Positions 37,250 to 50,400 of a stretch of 64,000 nt of DNA are shown here, piece after piece. Numbering within the stretch: the stretch's first letter is position 1; every line of letters starts with the position of its first letter. The notes under the pieces were generated by a model. It was not told the origin of the DNA. It was given only the letters and a program-made list of their open reading frames with translations, and did not search any database. Source of the DNA: Oryzias latipes (taxonomy: Eukaryota > Chordata > Actinopteri > Beloniformes > Adrianichthyidae); assembly GCF_002234675.1 (NCBI RefSeq), contig NC_019872.2, forward strand, positions 13,079,950 through 13,143,949. Direction: 5' to 3'. The position numbers and the translations under genes are program-made.

Positions 37250-38639
37250 TCACCTAATCCAGGCAAGAGAAAAAAAATGGTCCCCATGGCTACTCAGCAC
37301 TGAAAATAAATCTCTGCATGATGCAGAGAACCTTTACATTTCAATAAAGCACAGCTGCTGCTATTAAATAGCTTCTAAATAAATATTATTTTGTTTTTTT
37401 CTAGGTGATCCCAACACTTTCCCACATCTTTGACTTACTCAACTGCTGCCCACAGGAGCTTACAGGCACCAATGTTTTCTTTAAGACCACATACTCCGAA
37501 ACATCTGCTTAAGTCAGTTAAAACTTTCTGTCAGCAATGTTTTATAGAAAATGGAAAAATCATCTATGGCTGAAAGAAAAGGATCAAGGGACCTCAACTT
37601 TTTGCCTTCATGAAGTTTTGTCGAAAGAAATTACAGATTATATGTTTTTCTAAAATAACCTCAGATTCATTTCAAGATGTTCAATTAAGCATGTAAAAGG
37701 TTCTTAGTGTGCAAGCTTGAGTGATTCTGGATGGAAGGCATTATACCATAGCATTCAAAGGTCTTGTAGCTCAAATAACAGACCGCCACAGAGCCAAAGT
37801 CACACATGTACGCTGAAGTGAAGTATAGAAACATGTTAGACACGTGCTTTAATCTTGTCAGACAAAAGCCCAAGATTTTTGCCCCTTATTTAGAAAAAAA
37901 GTTATAATTGAAAGCTTTTCTAAAAAAAAATTAAATAAAAATTAGATGATGAAGCATTCATTAAAAGCACAAAACTGTACTTCTCTTAAGAATGATGCAC
38001 TGAAAACCTTGTTTCATTATGATTTCTAAAACAAATAAATGTTGGTATTATCCTCTCGTTATTTCTGCTATTTTGATTGCATTCAATCATGATCTTACAA
38101 GTTATATTCAGATGTTTTGTCCATGAAGAAGAGCAGAATACTTGACTCCCAAATTGAATCCATTCAAACATCTTTCCCCAAATTTGCAAATGTACCATTC
38201 TGGCCTGGCCAAACACGCCACTCTAAAACCACAGACATTTGAGCCTTAGAGATGCTTGATGACACACAGCTTAAATATCACTACTTACATGTTCTACATA
38301 GAGGTGCACCATTGTATCTGTTTGTATATACTGTAATAATGCAGTTTTCAAAAGTCTGACACATATTCAAATTTTTAATAATATTACACCACCTAAAGAA
38401 GTTTACTCCAAGTGTGGCCCAAACCTACAGAGCCCGTCTGATGTCATAGTATAAAAAATAAATTGTAGCAATTAAGTAGATGTAACATGGAAAAAAATAC
38501 TAGTTTGTGGCCACAAAAATATTAATAGTAAAGTAAACATGATGACAACATTTTTGGTCTGTTTGTTAAGAAAATTGACGTGGAGTAAAATACCATGAAG
38601 GACAGAGACAGTATGATTGAGTTTTCACTAATACACACA

Positions 38640-38960
38640 GGTGGTTTGGCAGAGATTTTTATGCCGGATGCCCTTCCTGACTCAACACTATGTTTTATCC
38701 AGGCTGGGGACTGGCACAGGAGTCCCCATCCATCCATTGCTGTTTTATTTTGTCAATGCTGATGCCTACACCAGTGGTTGTAGGGGGGAAGGTGGGGCAC
38801 ACAGACGCATGAATCAATGGTGGAAACATGTTTTTGGACTTTGGGAGGAAGGTGGAGAGGTCAGAGAAAACAATGAAAACATGCAAGCTCCACACAGTGA
38901 AGATCCATGGCTTTTCTGCTGTGAGAGTGGAAGCCACTACACCACTGTAAAGCCAATTTT
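38640..38960. mobile_element. retroelement fragment (ATGCCGGATGCCCTTCCTGA type)
   Basis: GGTTTGGCAGAGATTTTTAT, GCCGGATGCCCTTCCTGAC and GGGGACTGGCACAGGAGT form a string seen in widespread fish retroelements. Short open frames across it are not genes. Confidence 0.45.
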
Positions 38961-39249
38961 TGCAGTCATTATTCTGATTTCCTTTTTTTATTTAAAAGAA
39001 AAACCTATGAAAAGATAGTTATAGTAAAAGTTAGCTCAGGAGCGAGAGTGATTCCAGATTGCAAATGGCTCCTCTGTGCTCCTTTACTTTGCCATGGACC
39101 TCGTCTGTGGCTCATCTCGAACCCACAGCTGTCCTCCAATTCCATCTGGATGAAGTCCATCTGCTACACTATTAAAACATGTAGTTGTAGAGTTAATTCT
39201 ACAATTCTAATTCTTCTCTAACAGTCTATATCGCCTGTCCATCCTGGGA

Positions 39250-39294
39250 GAGGATCCCTTCTTCATGTGGACATCACATGAAGAAGGGATCCTC
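39250..39294. repeat. perfect 20-bp hairpin
   Basis: Arms 39250-39269 and 39275-39294 are exact reverse complements around a 5-nt loop. It lies in the retroelement tail. Confidence 0.8.
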
Positions 39295-39418
39295 CCGAAC
39301 CTGTTTTTTAAGGAGTTTTTCCTTACTGAGAAGGAGGATCTAACGGTTGAGATGTCCAGTTTAGCTTAGTCTTTTAGTTTAGTTTAGCGATTTCATATTG
39401 TATTTATGACTGATTTCA

Positions 39419-39690
39419 TGGTAAATGGTAAATGGCGTATTCTTGTATAGCGCCTTTCTTCCTACAAGGACAAAGCGCTTTACAGTCACAGACCCATTCA
39501 CCCAGTCACACATTCACACACTGGTGGCGGCGCCGCTGGCAAACACAGGCGCCCGCCTACCACCAGAGGCAAGGTGGGGTTCAGTGTCTTGCCCAAGGGC
39601 ACTTCGACTCATGGGCGTGCAAGGCGGGAATCGAACCTGCAATCTTACGATCATGGGTCGTCCGCCCTACCGCTGCACCACGGCCGCCCC
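39419..39690 (-). mobile_element. tRNA-derived SINE, reverse orientation
   Basis: This is the reverse complement of the SINE at 35211-35478, including GGCGGGAATCGAACCTGCA (B box) and CGGTAGGGC read on the minus strand. It is a full-length-looking copy, with the tRNA head at 39690. Confidence 0.75.
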
Positions 39691-40514
39691 AAATGTACTG
39701 GTATGAAGGCCCTTGAGACAACTATTGTTGTAATATTGGGTTATATAAATTGAACTGACTTGAATTAACGAATAAAAGAAAATCCATTGTGTCAAAGAAA
39801 ATTGTGGGGGTTAAGAAGGTACCTAAAATTATCCTTGAATATGGAAGAGACAGCATCTCAAACCCAATTTTCTTGTGACCAAAAATAGTTCTGAAGGTGA
39901 TTATTGAAGGTAAATCAATGGAGAAATATAGTTACGGTTTGAATATGAACTTCATCGTGTTGCTGGGATCTGTTGGGGTTTTCTGTGCAGAGGTGGGAAA
40001 ACTGATCTCTGTCCTGCATTCATTTAAGACAACATCTCCAATTACATTCTCATAGTTCCACTTAACAGTCTCTCCTGCTTCTTCCCTTCTGTAAACTGAC
40101 TGGCCATGCTTAGAATCATCAGAAACTCTTCCAGTAATTTCAAGTCAAGACTGAACCCACACAGAATTAGGAGCATGGTAGGGAACAAATCATCAAGGTC
40201 ATTTTATAGTGTTTGACCTCTCATCTCTGGTCTGCAGTGCTTCCTAAACCTTCAAATTAGTAATACGAAGCCTTTAATTATGCAACTTACCTTAAAGGAC
40301 CAGTCACGGAAAAAGTAGCAAATCATGCTACAATTACAAAATGGAAAATGTTTCCACATTGACCTAAATATATTTGAGTCAAATTTGGGTTTTATATTGT
40401 AATCTGTTTTATGCATTCATTTTTCTGCATTAGTTCTGGAACACCTCCTAAAAATGTCTAAAATCTGTATTCTGCATTCATTGTCACACAAAATTATAAA
40501 CGTTCAAATTAACT

Positions 40515-40930
40515 ATTAAAAAAACGTTCCAGATGGTCTTTTAATTATGACTATGTTGTTTTTGGACCAAATCAAAATTGTTTTCTGGGACAAAGATTCT
40601 GCAAAGCAGCAGTAGATCGTCAGTGCCTCCAAGTTGTGGGCTGTACCATTAGCATGGAGCAAGCCCGCCCCCACCTCCCATCATTGAGACCTCGGAGCAG
40701 AGATCTTGAGGCCCAGCCTGCCCATCAGATTTTTTGTCAAAAACATGCTCTTTTTCAAACTGCCTTTTTAAATTTGCTCCTAATTCAAAACCGTTTGAAT
40801 AAAGAAATACTCAGAAATGCAATTTTAACCTTTATTTACTTAAGATATGACATCTATTATCAGAAAAATGCCACAAAAACATATTAAAACCATTAAATCT
40901 CAATAGCCATCAGAGTGGATCTTTAAAGTA
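40515..40930 (-). mobile_element. family A TIR transposon, reverse orientation
   Basis: GATGGTCTTTTAATTATGAC ... TTCTGCAAAGCAGCAGTAGA ... ATTCAAAACCGTTTGAATAA ... GAGTGGATCTTTAAAG shows the family A blocks on the minus strand. Confidence 0.5.
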
Positions 40931-41485
40931 CTCCAAAGTTTTTTGCCACAACTGTAAATGTTGCACTGTCAGCTGTAAAAACAGAAGACTCCAGACTTTC
41001 AACAGTTACTATGACAACCATTTTCCAAGTTCAAGAAATAAAATTTCACAAAAATTTGGCAAATTTGTTCAAAATCCAGAGAATAGTTCCAAAAGTTGCA
41101 TTTTGTGTGATTGTTAGTGCAATGTGATGCAAATACGCAGTGTGGTGGAATGCTCAGAGGACCATTCATGTCATCCTGCATGTCTGTGTTTGTGTTGCTG
41201 TGTTGTATAATGAATGAGTCCAGTATCATTGTGTCATTCTAACCCATTAGAAAGAGCCAGAGAGAATAGAAAACCAGATGAATAATTGAAGGTAAATCAG
41301 TTGAGACCTGCGTCCCCTTCCTACTCTCAGTTGGATGAAGCCAGGATCTTCAACTGAGCTCTTTAAAAAAAAACAGGGGGAAAGAGCAAAGAAGAGGAGC
41401 AATAGGCTGGATTTTGATTTTCTATAAATTTCTTTAGTCATTTTTTGAATAAAGAGGTGACTGGACTCAGGATCATCATGATACC

Positions 41486-44400
41486 ATGGTGGCCCATCTG
41501 CTAGGGCTGGCCTTTCTCTACCTCACCACCAGTCCCGTTACATTTGCAGCAAATGGTAAGACGTTTACCCTTTTCTACAGCATTTCAAGACAATTTGATA
41601 TTAAATCTATTGTTTTTACAAAGAGTGGTGTTTGCAATGTAATTCTCACATAGTTAATGCAACAAAAAGTGACTTAACAAAATCATATGCAGAATATAAA
41701 TGTTTTTATAAAACATTTTTAACTTCTGAGCTGACACAAGTGGGTCGATGCACAAACAATGGCTGTGTCAGAATTCCTTCTCTTCTCCCTAACTACTAAA
41801 AACTATATAGCACAGGACTATCTAGTGTCCTGGATTTTAATAGCAATTCAGACACTATGCTCACTACTTTTTTTAAACAGCAAATATGACGTCACTGATT
41901 TTCTGAGGTAAAAATCTAATAAATATGAGCATTTTACAGAGTCTATTTATAAATCTACTGTGTTCTGAAGATGAAAACTTGGATTATTTATAAAACATAA
42001 GTACATGTTTTCACATTTAAAAAATCCTTTCAAATGCAATGCATTGTGGTATTTATTCGCCAACCTAGTTAGCATCGGTGCACACTGGTTTTTCGCAGAG
42101 ACTTATGGGATATTTCTAGAGCACTAGATTTTGCAATTGTAGATTCTGACAGCCCTACAAAATGGTGAATGCACTTTGTGCTAAGTAGTGAGTAGTGAAG
42201 AAACTTGGACACAACTGATGAATTCCAAAGTTACGAGATTTTGTTTTACTCTTTAAATGTATTTAACCTTTATCTAAACAGGTTGGTCTACTAAGAACCA
42301 ATTCTCATGTTTTATGATGGTCTGGACTTATAGAGCAAGTTTGTTATGATTCAAATTATTAACATGCAGTGTATATATTCCACACACATGTGTAGTCCTT
42401 GAAACTTTTGAATATAGCAGCAAAGAATATAAAAGACAGTTCTGACTGTCTGAAACACTGGTGTAATCAATCTAACAGTGGAACATTAGCAAGTCACATG
42501 ACACCACTGTCCCCTCTCCCACTCACACACTCATCTGCAGGCATGTCAGTGTATCCTGTCCCAACGTCAGCGCTGGAGGTTAACCCCAACTGGGAGGTGG
42601 TGTACCAGGATATCAGCGTTTATGGGGTGGTGGGCAAAGCTGTGATCCTGGAGTGTGGTCCCACCGTGCCTGATATGTACATATGGAGCTTCACTCAGCC
42701 CGGCACCGAAGCCATAAAAGCTGTGGTGTATAACCTAGGTAAAGGTCCAAGGATCCAGAAGTTGGCTGAGACCCTGGGACAGATAACCATAATATCCAAC
42801 AGTGCAGCTGTGAGCATCGAAAAGCTGCCTCTCGCTGCTCATGGCTTGTTCACCTGCCAAGCCTTCTATGACATCGAGCGAGAGCCCAAAGTCTACTATT
42901 ACTATGTGCACCTTACTGTTCGAGGTAAGACCAGCTCTTTGCTTTCTTCTCTTTTGGCAAGGAAGAAGTGTGGCTGTTAGAGCTGATGTAATTTTGTAAA
43001 CCTGCTCTTTGAAACTGGGAACATCTATCACTTAGGGAAAACAGAAAACGCCTACTGGGAAGGTTCCTGGATCTTAGCTAGATTGTAGTAAAACTCTGAG
43101 TTGTCCTGGAGAGGGACAACATTATCTTTCACTGTGGAGTGGTCATGTGTGAAAGGCATAACTCAAGGAGGATTTACCTCTCTTTATGAGCCCAACAACC
43201 TTTTGGAGAATTCTTCTTGGAGTCTCTGGTCAGACGGTGCATAACCACAGAGTTATTGTATCTTAGCATTTTTGTGTAGTCCGAGTGGTGTTAATCTTGT
43301 TACCAAATGTGACCATGTGACCAAAAGAATGATCAGAAGTGCAACTAAAGTCAGGAAGCTGTGTTCAGAAGGCTAGTGATTTGTTTTGTTCTTGTGTTAT
43401 CCGATTTGTGTCCAAATATTTCCAACATTCAACCATGCATGCTCAGTAACAGCTTAACATGGTGGTGAGCTGGATAAAGAAATAGGTGAAGATGTTGCAT
43501 ACCATCTGCTGGTCAATAAACTGCAAGCTGTTGTCCTGGAAAACATAGGTTAAGACTCAGATCAGATTTAGATGTACGAGTTAGTGCTAACGAAGATAAG
43601 GATAAAAGATTTGGGATTGTATGAAGAAGTCGAAAAACTCATAATGCAATTCTCATAGAACCACGACCGAATGTACAAAAAAATCCAGATTCTGAACGTG
43701 CCAGAGCAGGCAGAGGTTGATGATGCTGACTGGGCCATTTTCCAGGTCTCTGTTGCAGTAGAAGAGGTACACAGCAAATGTCATACAGTGTTAGCCCTGG
43801 AGTCCCCAAGAAAAAATGCTTTACTTACATTTGTGTTGCCATCACGAAACCTGCAGGTCAAGCAAAGCAGACAGAAGCCCAACAGAAAGACTCCAGAACA
43901 CTTTTTATTTATTGCCCCATTGTAATACATATTTAAAACAGGGCTGAAAAATTGTTAAAAATAAAATCTGGACCTGCTTGAATTCTGCAATGTTTTTAAA
44001 ATTCACAGTACAGTATCATGGGATGTTTTTTTTTATATCTATTTTATTCTACACATTTGGACACATATTAATTATGTATCATGGCTTTTTAATTACTGAT
44101 GCACTTTTTATCCAAAAACAAATTAATTGATTACAATTTCCTATTTTGAATGACCAATTTATGCACCTTTATGCATTATAGTAGTAGGTTCAAGGGCTGT
44201 CATCTGGACTTGGTTTTTAAAGTTGAAGACATTTCACCTCTTATCCAAAAAGCTTTGTCAATTCTGAATTAGCTAGTAAAAGAGGTGGTTTATATGTGCT
44301 CGTGGGGGAGGAGTCAGGCCTGAAACTAGATGGTATTGTCAACTTAGACTACATGGTTTCGGGTCGGTAAGGGTCCATTGTCCTGAGCTGGGGGTTGGGG

Positions 44401-47400
44401 AGACAATGGCTACCCTCCCCAAACTGGTCATCTCTTTCAGCTGTTAACGACCCAGGTGAAAATGGTTCAGTTTGTTTGGGTTTTAGAACACTGTTGTAGA
44501 TGGATGGAAGAATAAACCTAAGAACACCATTCTTATTAAGAGAAGGTTTATGGCTTCTTTCACTCCTCGCTCAAACCATCCTTTCTCTCTGGCTAAAATT
44601 CGGACTTCACTATCCTCAAACAACCTCAGCTGAGGACAAAGGACAAAGTGTGTTCCAACTTTTTAGACGTTTCAGGCTCATGAGGAAAGAATGGAGGTGT
44701 TTTGGAGGAATGAACATGTGTGTCCTCTTCTCATTCAGTCCCAGTCAGTAAGCCTAACCTGCTGCTAAGTGATGCATCACCGGTGGAGGGATCCACAATG
44801 TGGATGCGCTGCATTCTGGAAAATGGGACAGAGCCAATCAAGTACATGTGGCAACATGAAACCCGCAATGGCAACATCACAGTGATTGCCCAGGGCAGCA
44901 GCAGCATCGTCAACATGACTGACGTCAGCAGGAACCACACGGGCTGGTACCGTTGTATAGCCACGAATGCTGTTAATACAGACAGCTCCAACCGCTTATG
45001 GCTGGACACCATCTGTGAGTAGTCACTAGTTATTTTTATTATTTTGAGAGTTCTTTAAAGGTCATAATGTGACCTCCACTGACCCAGAGTGAGCGTGTTC
45101 TTCCTGTCTCCACAGTTGGCCCCGACCTTCCTGAGATAAATGTGACTCCGTTCAGCATCACAGAACGAGGATACTCAGCTCTGGAAAGAGAGACTGTTTC
45201 TTTGCTGTGTCAAGCCCAGTCCAATCCAGCCAGTCAGTACGTTTGGTTCTACAACAACTCCCAGGTCTACACTGGTCCACAGTTCACCATCACCAAGATC
45301 CTCCGCATGCACACTGGCGATTATGCTTGTTTAGCCCAGAACACCTACCTGAACACCCGTTCAAAAAAAACCATCAGCCTAACCGTGTACTGTGAGTATA
45401 CGCTTGACTGACTCCCTAGCATCGCCTCTCTTTGAACCTGTCCTCATCTTCTTTCCGTCTCACTTCTGCAATCTGCAAAATGATTGAAAAAGTGAGATAA
45501 GATCTTCTTTCACTTGACCTTCTCATGAATGCACCATTTATCTCCTCTGGCTTATCTTACTCCATGCATCACATCAGTTGTAAACTTTAAACACTCCAAC
45601 ATGGCAACACGCATACACAGAACTGAAAATGGAAATGCTGCAGCCCAGTTCTTCTGTTCGGACCACAGCGAAATATGATGGGACCCCCATGCAGGTACCT
45701 AACCGTAATAATGCAGTCTTTTCAAGTGCTTATTGGTCTTTGCATGCCCCTCAGTTTTGATGTTTCTTCAAAGATAAAGTTCATTTAAGTACTTTCTCAA
45801 CTCTGATGTATGTTTTCTGGAATTTTCCAAACAAAATGTTGCCAGATAGATATTTTTTTCCAATAAGATTTCTCATCACTCCTACTTTCCATGCCACTGC
45901 GCTGTTATTTTGTCATTTTTGCAGACCCTCCTGATGGATCCCCCATTTGCTCCGTGGAACCAGCTTTAAATTACACCTCACTAAAACTGATCTGTTCCTG
46001 GCCTGGTGGATTTCCCTTGCCTGCTCTCCAGTGGAAAGGAGATCTTGTAGATCAGCTAAATTCACAGGACAGCTCTACCATTCTGCTGCCCCCTGGAGGC
46101 CTGATTCCCAACAACAGCTTGTTTAGCTGTGTGGGCTCACATCCTGCCCTGAAACAGCAGACAGAGTGCAGCACACGCACTCGTGAGTTTTAAAACCTTA
46201 CAGTCGAAAATATTAAAGAGTGATGGAAAGAACAGAAATAATCAACCATTTACTGCTCCTCCTCCAGTTCTTCCTCCTGCAGAGCCGCTGTGTTTTGCCT
46301 ACGTGACCAACAGTCAACAGCATCTGATGTTATCCTGCTCGTGGGATGGAGGGGCACCAAAGGCTTTTGTGTGGTGGGAGGGCCCTGGGGGCCAAAGCAA
46401 AGGTGGTCAAGAAAACTCCAACATCCTGGTCCTTCGTTACGGTACTGCTCGCAGTGGGGAACCCTACATCTGCTATGCTCAGCACCCACTTCTAATCCAA
46501 CCCAAGACCTGCAGACTGACTCTGGGTCAGCACTCATTCTCACAACACAAAAGCACACGTGTGATTGGTCAATCAAACTAATGAATGTCTTTTTATGAGT
46601 AGAGGCCCCCGTGTTGTTGACCCAACGCAGAGTCATCTCTGTCTACGAAGGAACTGATGTGCAGCTAACCTGTAATCTGAGAGCTAACTATCTTCCTGTC
46701 AACGAAATCACCTGGTTCAACAATCGAGGTGCTGATATCCGTGACACGTCAAAGTACATGCTGCTGCGAACATCTGCATGGGCCAATCTGACCGTGAGAG
46801 ACACAGACGAAACTCAAGACAGTGGAGAGTACAGGTGCTCCACTTCAAATGCTGTTGGAGGAGCAGAAATCAACGTCACTCTGGTGGTTAAAAGTAAGAC
46901 GGTTTTTTTTATATACCCCTTTATCTAAACATATCATTCAACAAACTGATCTTTATTTTTGCTGTTTGTCCAATTTCACTAAAAGATTAAAGTTTATTAC
47001 AAGACAGATACTGGACAAGGACTCAGTGGACCACTGCAATATAAAGGCTGAGCTTGCAGGATCTCAGGCCTCACTTGCTCTCAATTCAAGTTTATCAGTC
47101 TTGCACTGATGTTTTCTTTATAGATGAACTAGCAATTTAGGATTTCTTTAAAGTGTGAAGTACAACATAAATATAATTTATTCAACATTACCTTCCTACC
47201 CTGTTTTGGTGTGCAAAGTTTGGTGGACAGACTTTTATCATTAAATTATAAATGTTTTTAATGCAATGCTGAGATCATAGAAAATGATCTTTGATTTTCA
47301 GGCTTGTTGATTGCAGCACATAAAGGTTTTGTCCAGTACTCCAGTTTTCTTTTTTTCTGTCTTGTAGAAGAACAGGGGTAGGCATACAGTATATACACAT

Positions 47401-50400
47401 GCTTCTTTCCACTCTCTTTCAAATAATTAATCAAACTCTATTTGGCGATAATAATATTTAATGTATTCATTGTGTCGCGTGTATGTATGTTGTATGTATA
47501 ACTGCAAATCTGTCTGTTTATGATAAGGAGCAATTATAATGTAAAGAAAATAACTAAGTATTTTTATTGTCTTTTCTTTTGTTTTTACGCGTTGAGCGCG
47601 CTCTTGAAAGAACAGTGTGTGAATGTAACTTTAATTGTAATGTGATGAGTATTTTTTCAAAGTGTAAGCTACTAGTCTAAAAGAAAAACAAATTATAATC
47701 AAGTCTTAGCATTTCATAACCAAATTTTAAAAGTGCTGTTTCTCAACTGACCACTGGAGGCAGATCCGAATTCTATGACACAAACAAAAAGTAAAATTTT
47801 GCCACAAAACTCATAAATAGCTAGTTGCTTACCAAACAGTTTTCTTAATTTTATTTGGTGTTTTGTTTTAGGAGCTGGGTGGACCCATTGATCGAACAAA
47901 ACTCCCACTTTAGTTTGTCTCGCCATATCAGCCATATTTAAAAATATGCCAAACTCCTGTTCACATGCATGATGATTTCATTTAAACCATCAGAATCCTA
48001 TGAGTGATGTCAGAGCTGCCACAAATCTAGTGTATATGTGTCTACAGTTACAAAACAGAAATCCTAGATGCAAATGTTGGACCTTTTAGGAGTCTCCTTG
48101 TTTAGGATAGTGTTAGCACCTGTTAGCGTGGATCATAACCCTTTGCACCACCACTGCATGCGGCCATCATGATGCAGTAGTCGAATTACTAAGTGAAGTA
48201 TGATTCTTTAGACCAGGGGTCACCAACCCTGTTCCTCGTGGGGTACTGTCCTGCTTGTTCTGCAGCTAACCTGCTTCAGTAGAGGCACTGTTTCTGACTG
48301 ACTGAACAAACCTGATCCAGGTGAGCAGCAATTACTGAAGCAGGGTTAGCTTGGTTGGTGACCCCTGGTCTATACTGCTTAGGATAAATTATCCAAGGTA
48401 AATGTGTGTGTTTTTTTTGTTCTAAATTACACGTATTTGTTTTCATCAGAACACCCCATGCCACCCAATGCAACCCTGATCAAAGTGACATACAACAGCC
48501 GACAGAGAAACCAGGTGGAGCTGGAGTGGCAGGTGGAGAGTGAGACAAACGGAGGGTGGACAGGCTTTTCTCTCGAGCACCGCTTGGTGTCCGAGCGACC
48601 AGGAAAGGGGAGAAATAGCAATGGCTCCCTAAAGCAGGCGAAGGAGAAAGCTGCTGCCACAGACTGGTATCAAAACATCATCCAAGATCCAGATGTGAGG
48701 AGTCACACAGTACAAGGGCTGACACCGACGTTTACATACCAGTTTCGCATCATGTCTATTAACTACCGTACCGTCGGATACCCGTCTTCTGCAAAGACTC
48801 CAGGTACAGGATATAATATGGGTCGAATGTCCACAATTTATCATTTTAAGCAAAATTTTAAAAATACAAAAAACGAGGTAGTGCAGACAGTGTTATAAAA
48901 ATCTGAAGCAGGTGATTATTCAAACGTATTTTATATTTCTGCTGATTGCTTCAATGATAACGGTCTGTTTTCTCTTTTTGACCCTCCTAGGTGAACAGTT
49001 ATGTCACTCGCTCACACACGTCCCCTCACAGTAACACAGCATCCACTGGTTCCTCTTGACACCTTCTGCTTTCTTTTTTCTGACTGAACGTTTTCAATCT
49101 CCACTCACTGTGAATGAAATATCTGAAACAGCAATGAATCTGCATTGAGGGTAGGAAGTCCTGCAGAGAAGAGGGGAGTACTGCAAACCTTTAGGCACCA
49201 CAGAGCAATATCTGAATACCTGATCTGTGATGGAGTACTCAGTGCTATCCAGTTGTCATGGAAACAACATCACCAATGGGCAACAGGAAATTGATCAAAT
49301 CTTTTTAATGCTTGGAAACAATTGATCTCTTTTTAACCTACAGGCATACACAATCTAAGAGGATAAAAACTGCAGAAAAAAACTTGTGCAGTGACATTTG
49401 GAAAATCAAAAGATATGCAGCCCCTGACGAGTTTAGGGAAAGTCTGACCTGCATCATCAGTTCAAAATGGTCTAATGGCTTTCAGGCAAAAGAATTACAG
49501 TATTGCACAGATTCCCCTGTTTGACCAAGAGCTGCAACTCTTCATTAGTTTACAGTTGCAGGAAACGCTTTTCTAATATATGGGGGTTTATTTGCACTTC
49601 AGCAAGCAATTCTATTAGTGTCAACTATTTTGCAATGTGTAATTGTGATGTGTTGCAGCGGAACCACGCAGCAACATGTACCCTGCTGTGATTGGAGCAG
49701 CTATAGGCGGGATGCTCTTCGCAGCCATTCTGACGGCTCTGCTGCTCGTGTACATAATCCGCAACCGCAACAACAATCCCCGTGAGTCACAGCAACTGCT
49801 CACTATAAGAAATCCACTGAAATGCTGTGCTGTGGTATAATACTGTCTCTGTTTCCACAGGACTTCATGACATGCTGTTTGGCTCGTAAGTAACACTTTC
49901 AAAGTTGATGATGGGTAGTTTCCCACATTTACATTGATCTGCTTTGTGTTTCCAGACAGCACAGCCAATCCAGGGAAAACATCAACTTCCCCGAGGATGA
50001 GGTGGTCAGTGGCTTAGAGGGAGGAAGAGAGGACAGGGGTGGATCCTCCAGTGAAGGCAAGATGAACACTCAGACAAAATAAACACAGAAAAAGTGAAAT
50101 GCATGAAAGTTTCTTACGGGGTTCATTGCAACTTTTGAATCTTGTACAAAAATGCTTACTATTAAGACCCACTTCAAAGACAATTCTGTTTTTGTGTTTT
50201 TTTTATTACGTTCTTTTTTGGAATTTTTGTCATGTCATGGTTATATATTAAGAAAATTAAGCCTAAACTTGCTTTTCTGAGGATTTCTTTATTCAAATTG
50301 TTGTGAATCAGGAGCAGATGAGAAAATGCTGTTTAAAAAAAGCCTGTCTCAGTGAAATAGGTGCCACAGTTGGCAGGCTACAAGCTCCCTGCTCTGCTCC

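Larger units (their letters stand above)
39185..39770 (+). mobile_element. fish LINE/SINE tail with a nested SINE
   Basis: CCATCCTGGGAGAGGATCCC ... GTTTTTTAAGGAGTTTTTCC ... then, after the SINE, GGCCCTTGAGACAACTATTG ... GGTTATATAAATTGAACTGA. The order matches a common fish retroelement tail. The SINE at 39419-39690 separates the two halves. Confidence 0.5.
37250..41485. other. intergenic spacer between the two VSIG10L2-like copies
   Basis: It starts with the 3' UTR of copy 1 (AATAAA at 37343-37348, followed by T-rich DNA). It then holds retroelement fragments at 38640-38960 and 39185-39770, a SINE, and an inverted family A copy at 40515-40930. No further exons are recognised. Confidence 0.6.

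Noticed and set aside
39425-39716. Two overlapping plus-strand frames of more than 90 codons
   Set aside because: They lie across an inverted SINE; the translated text follows SINE sequence, not a protein family.
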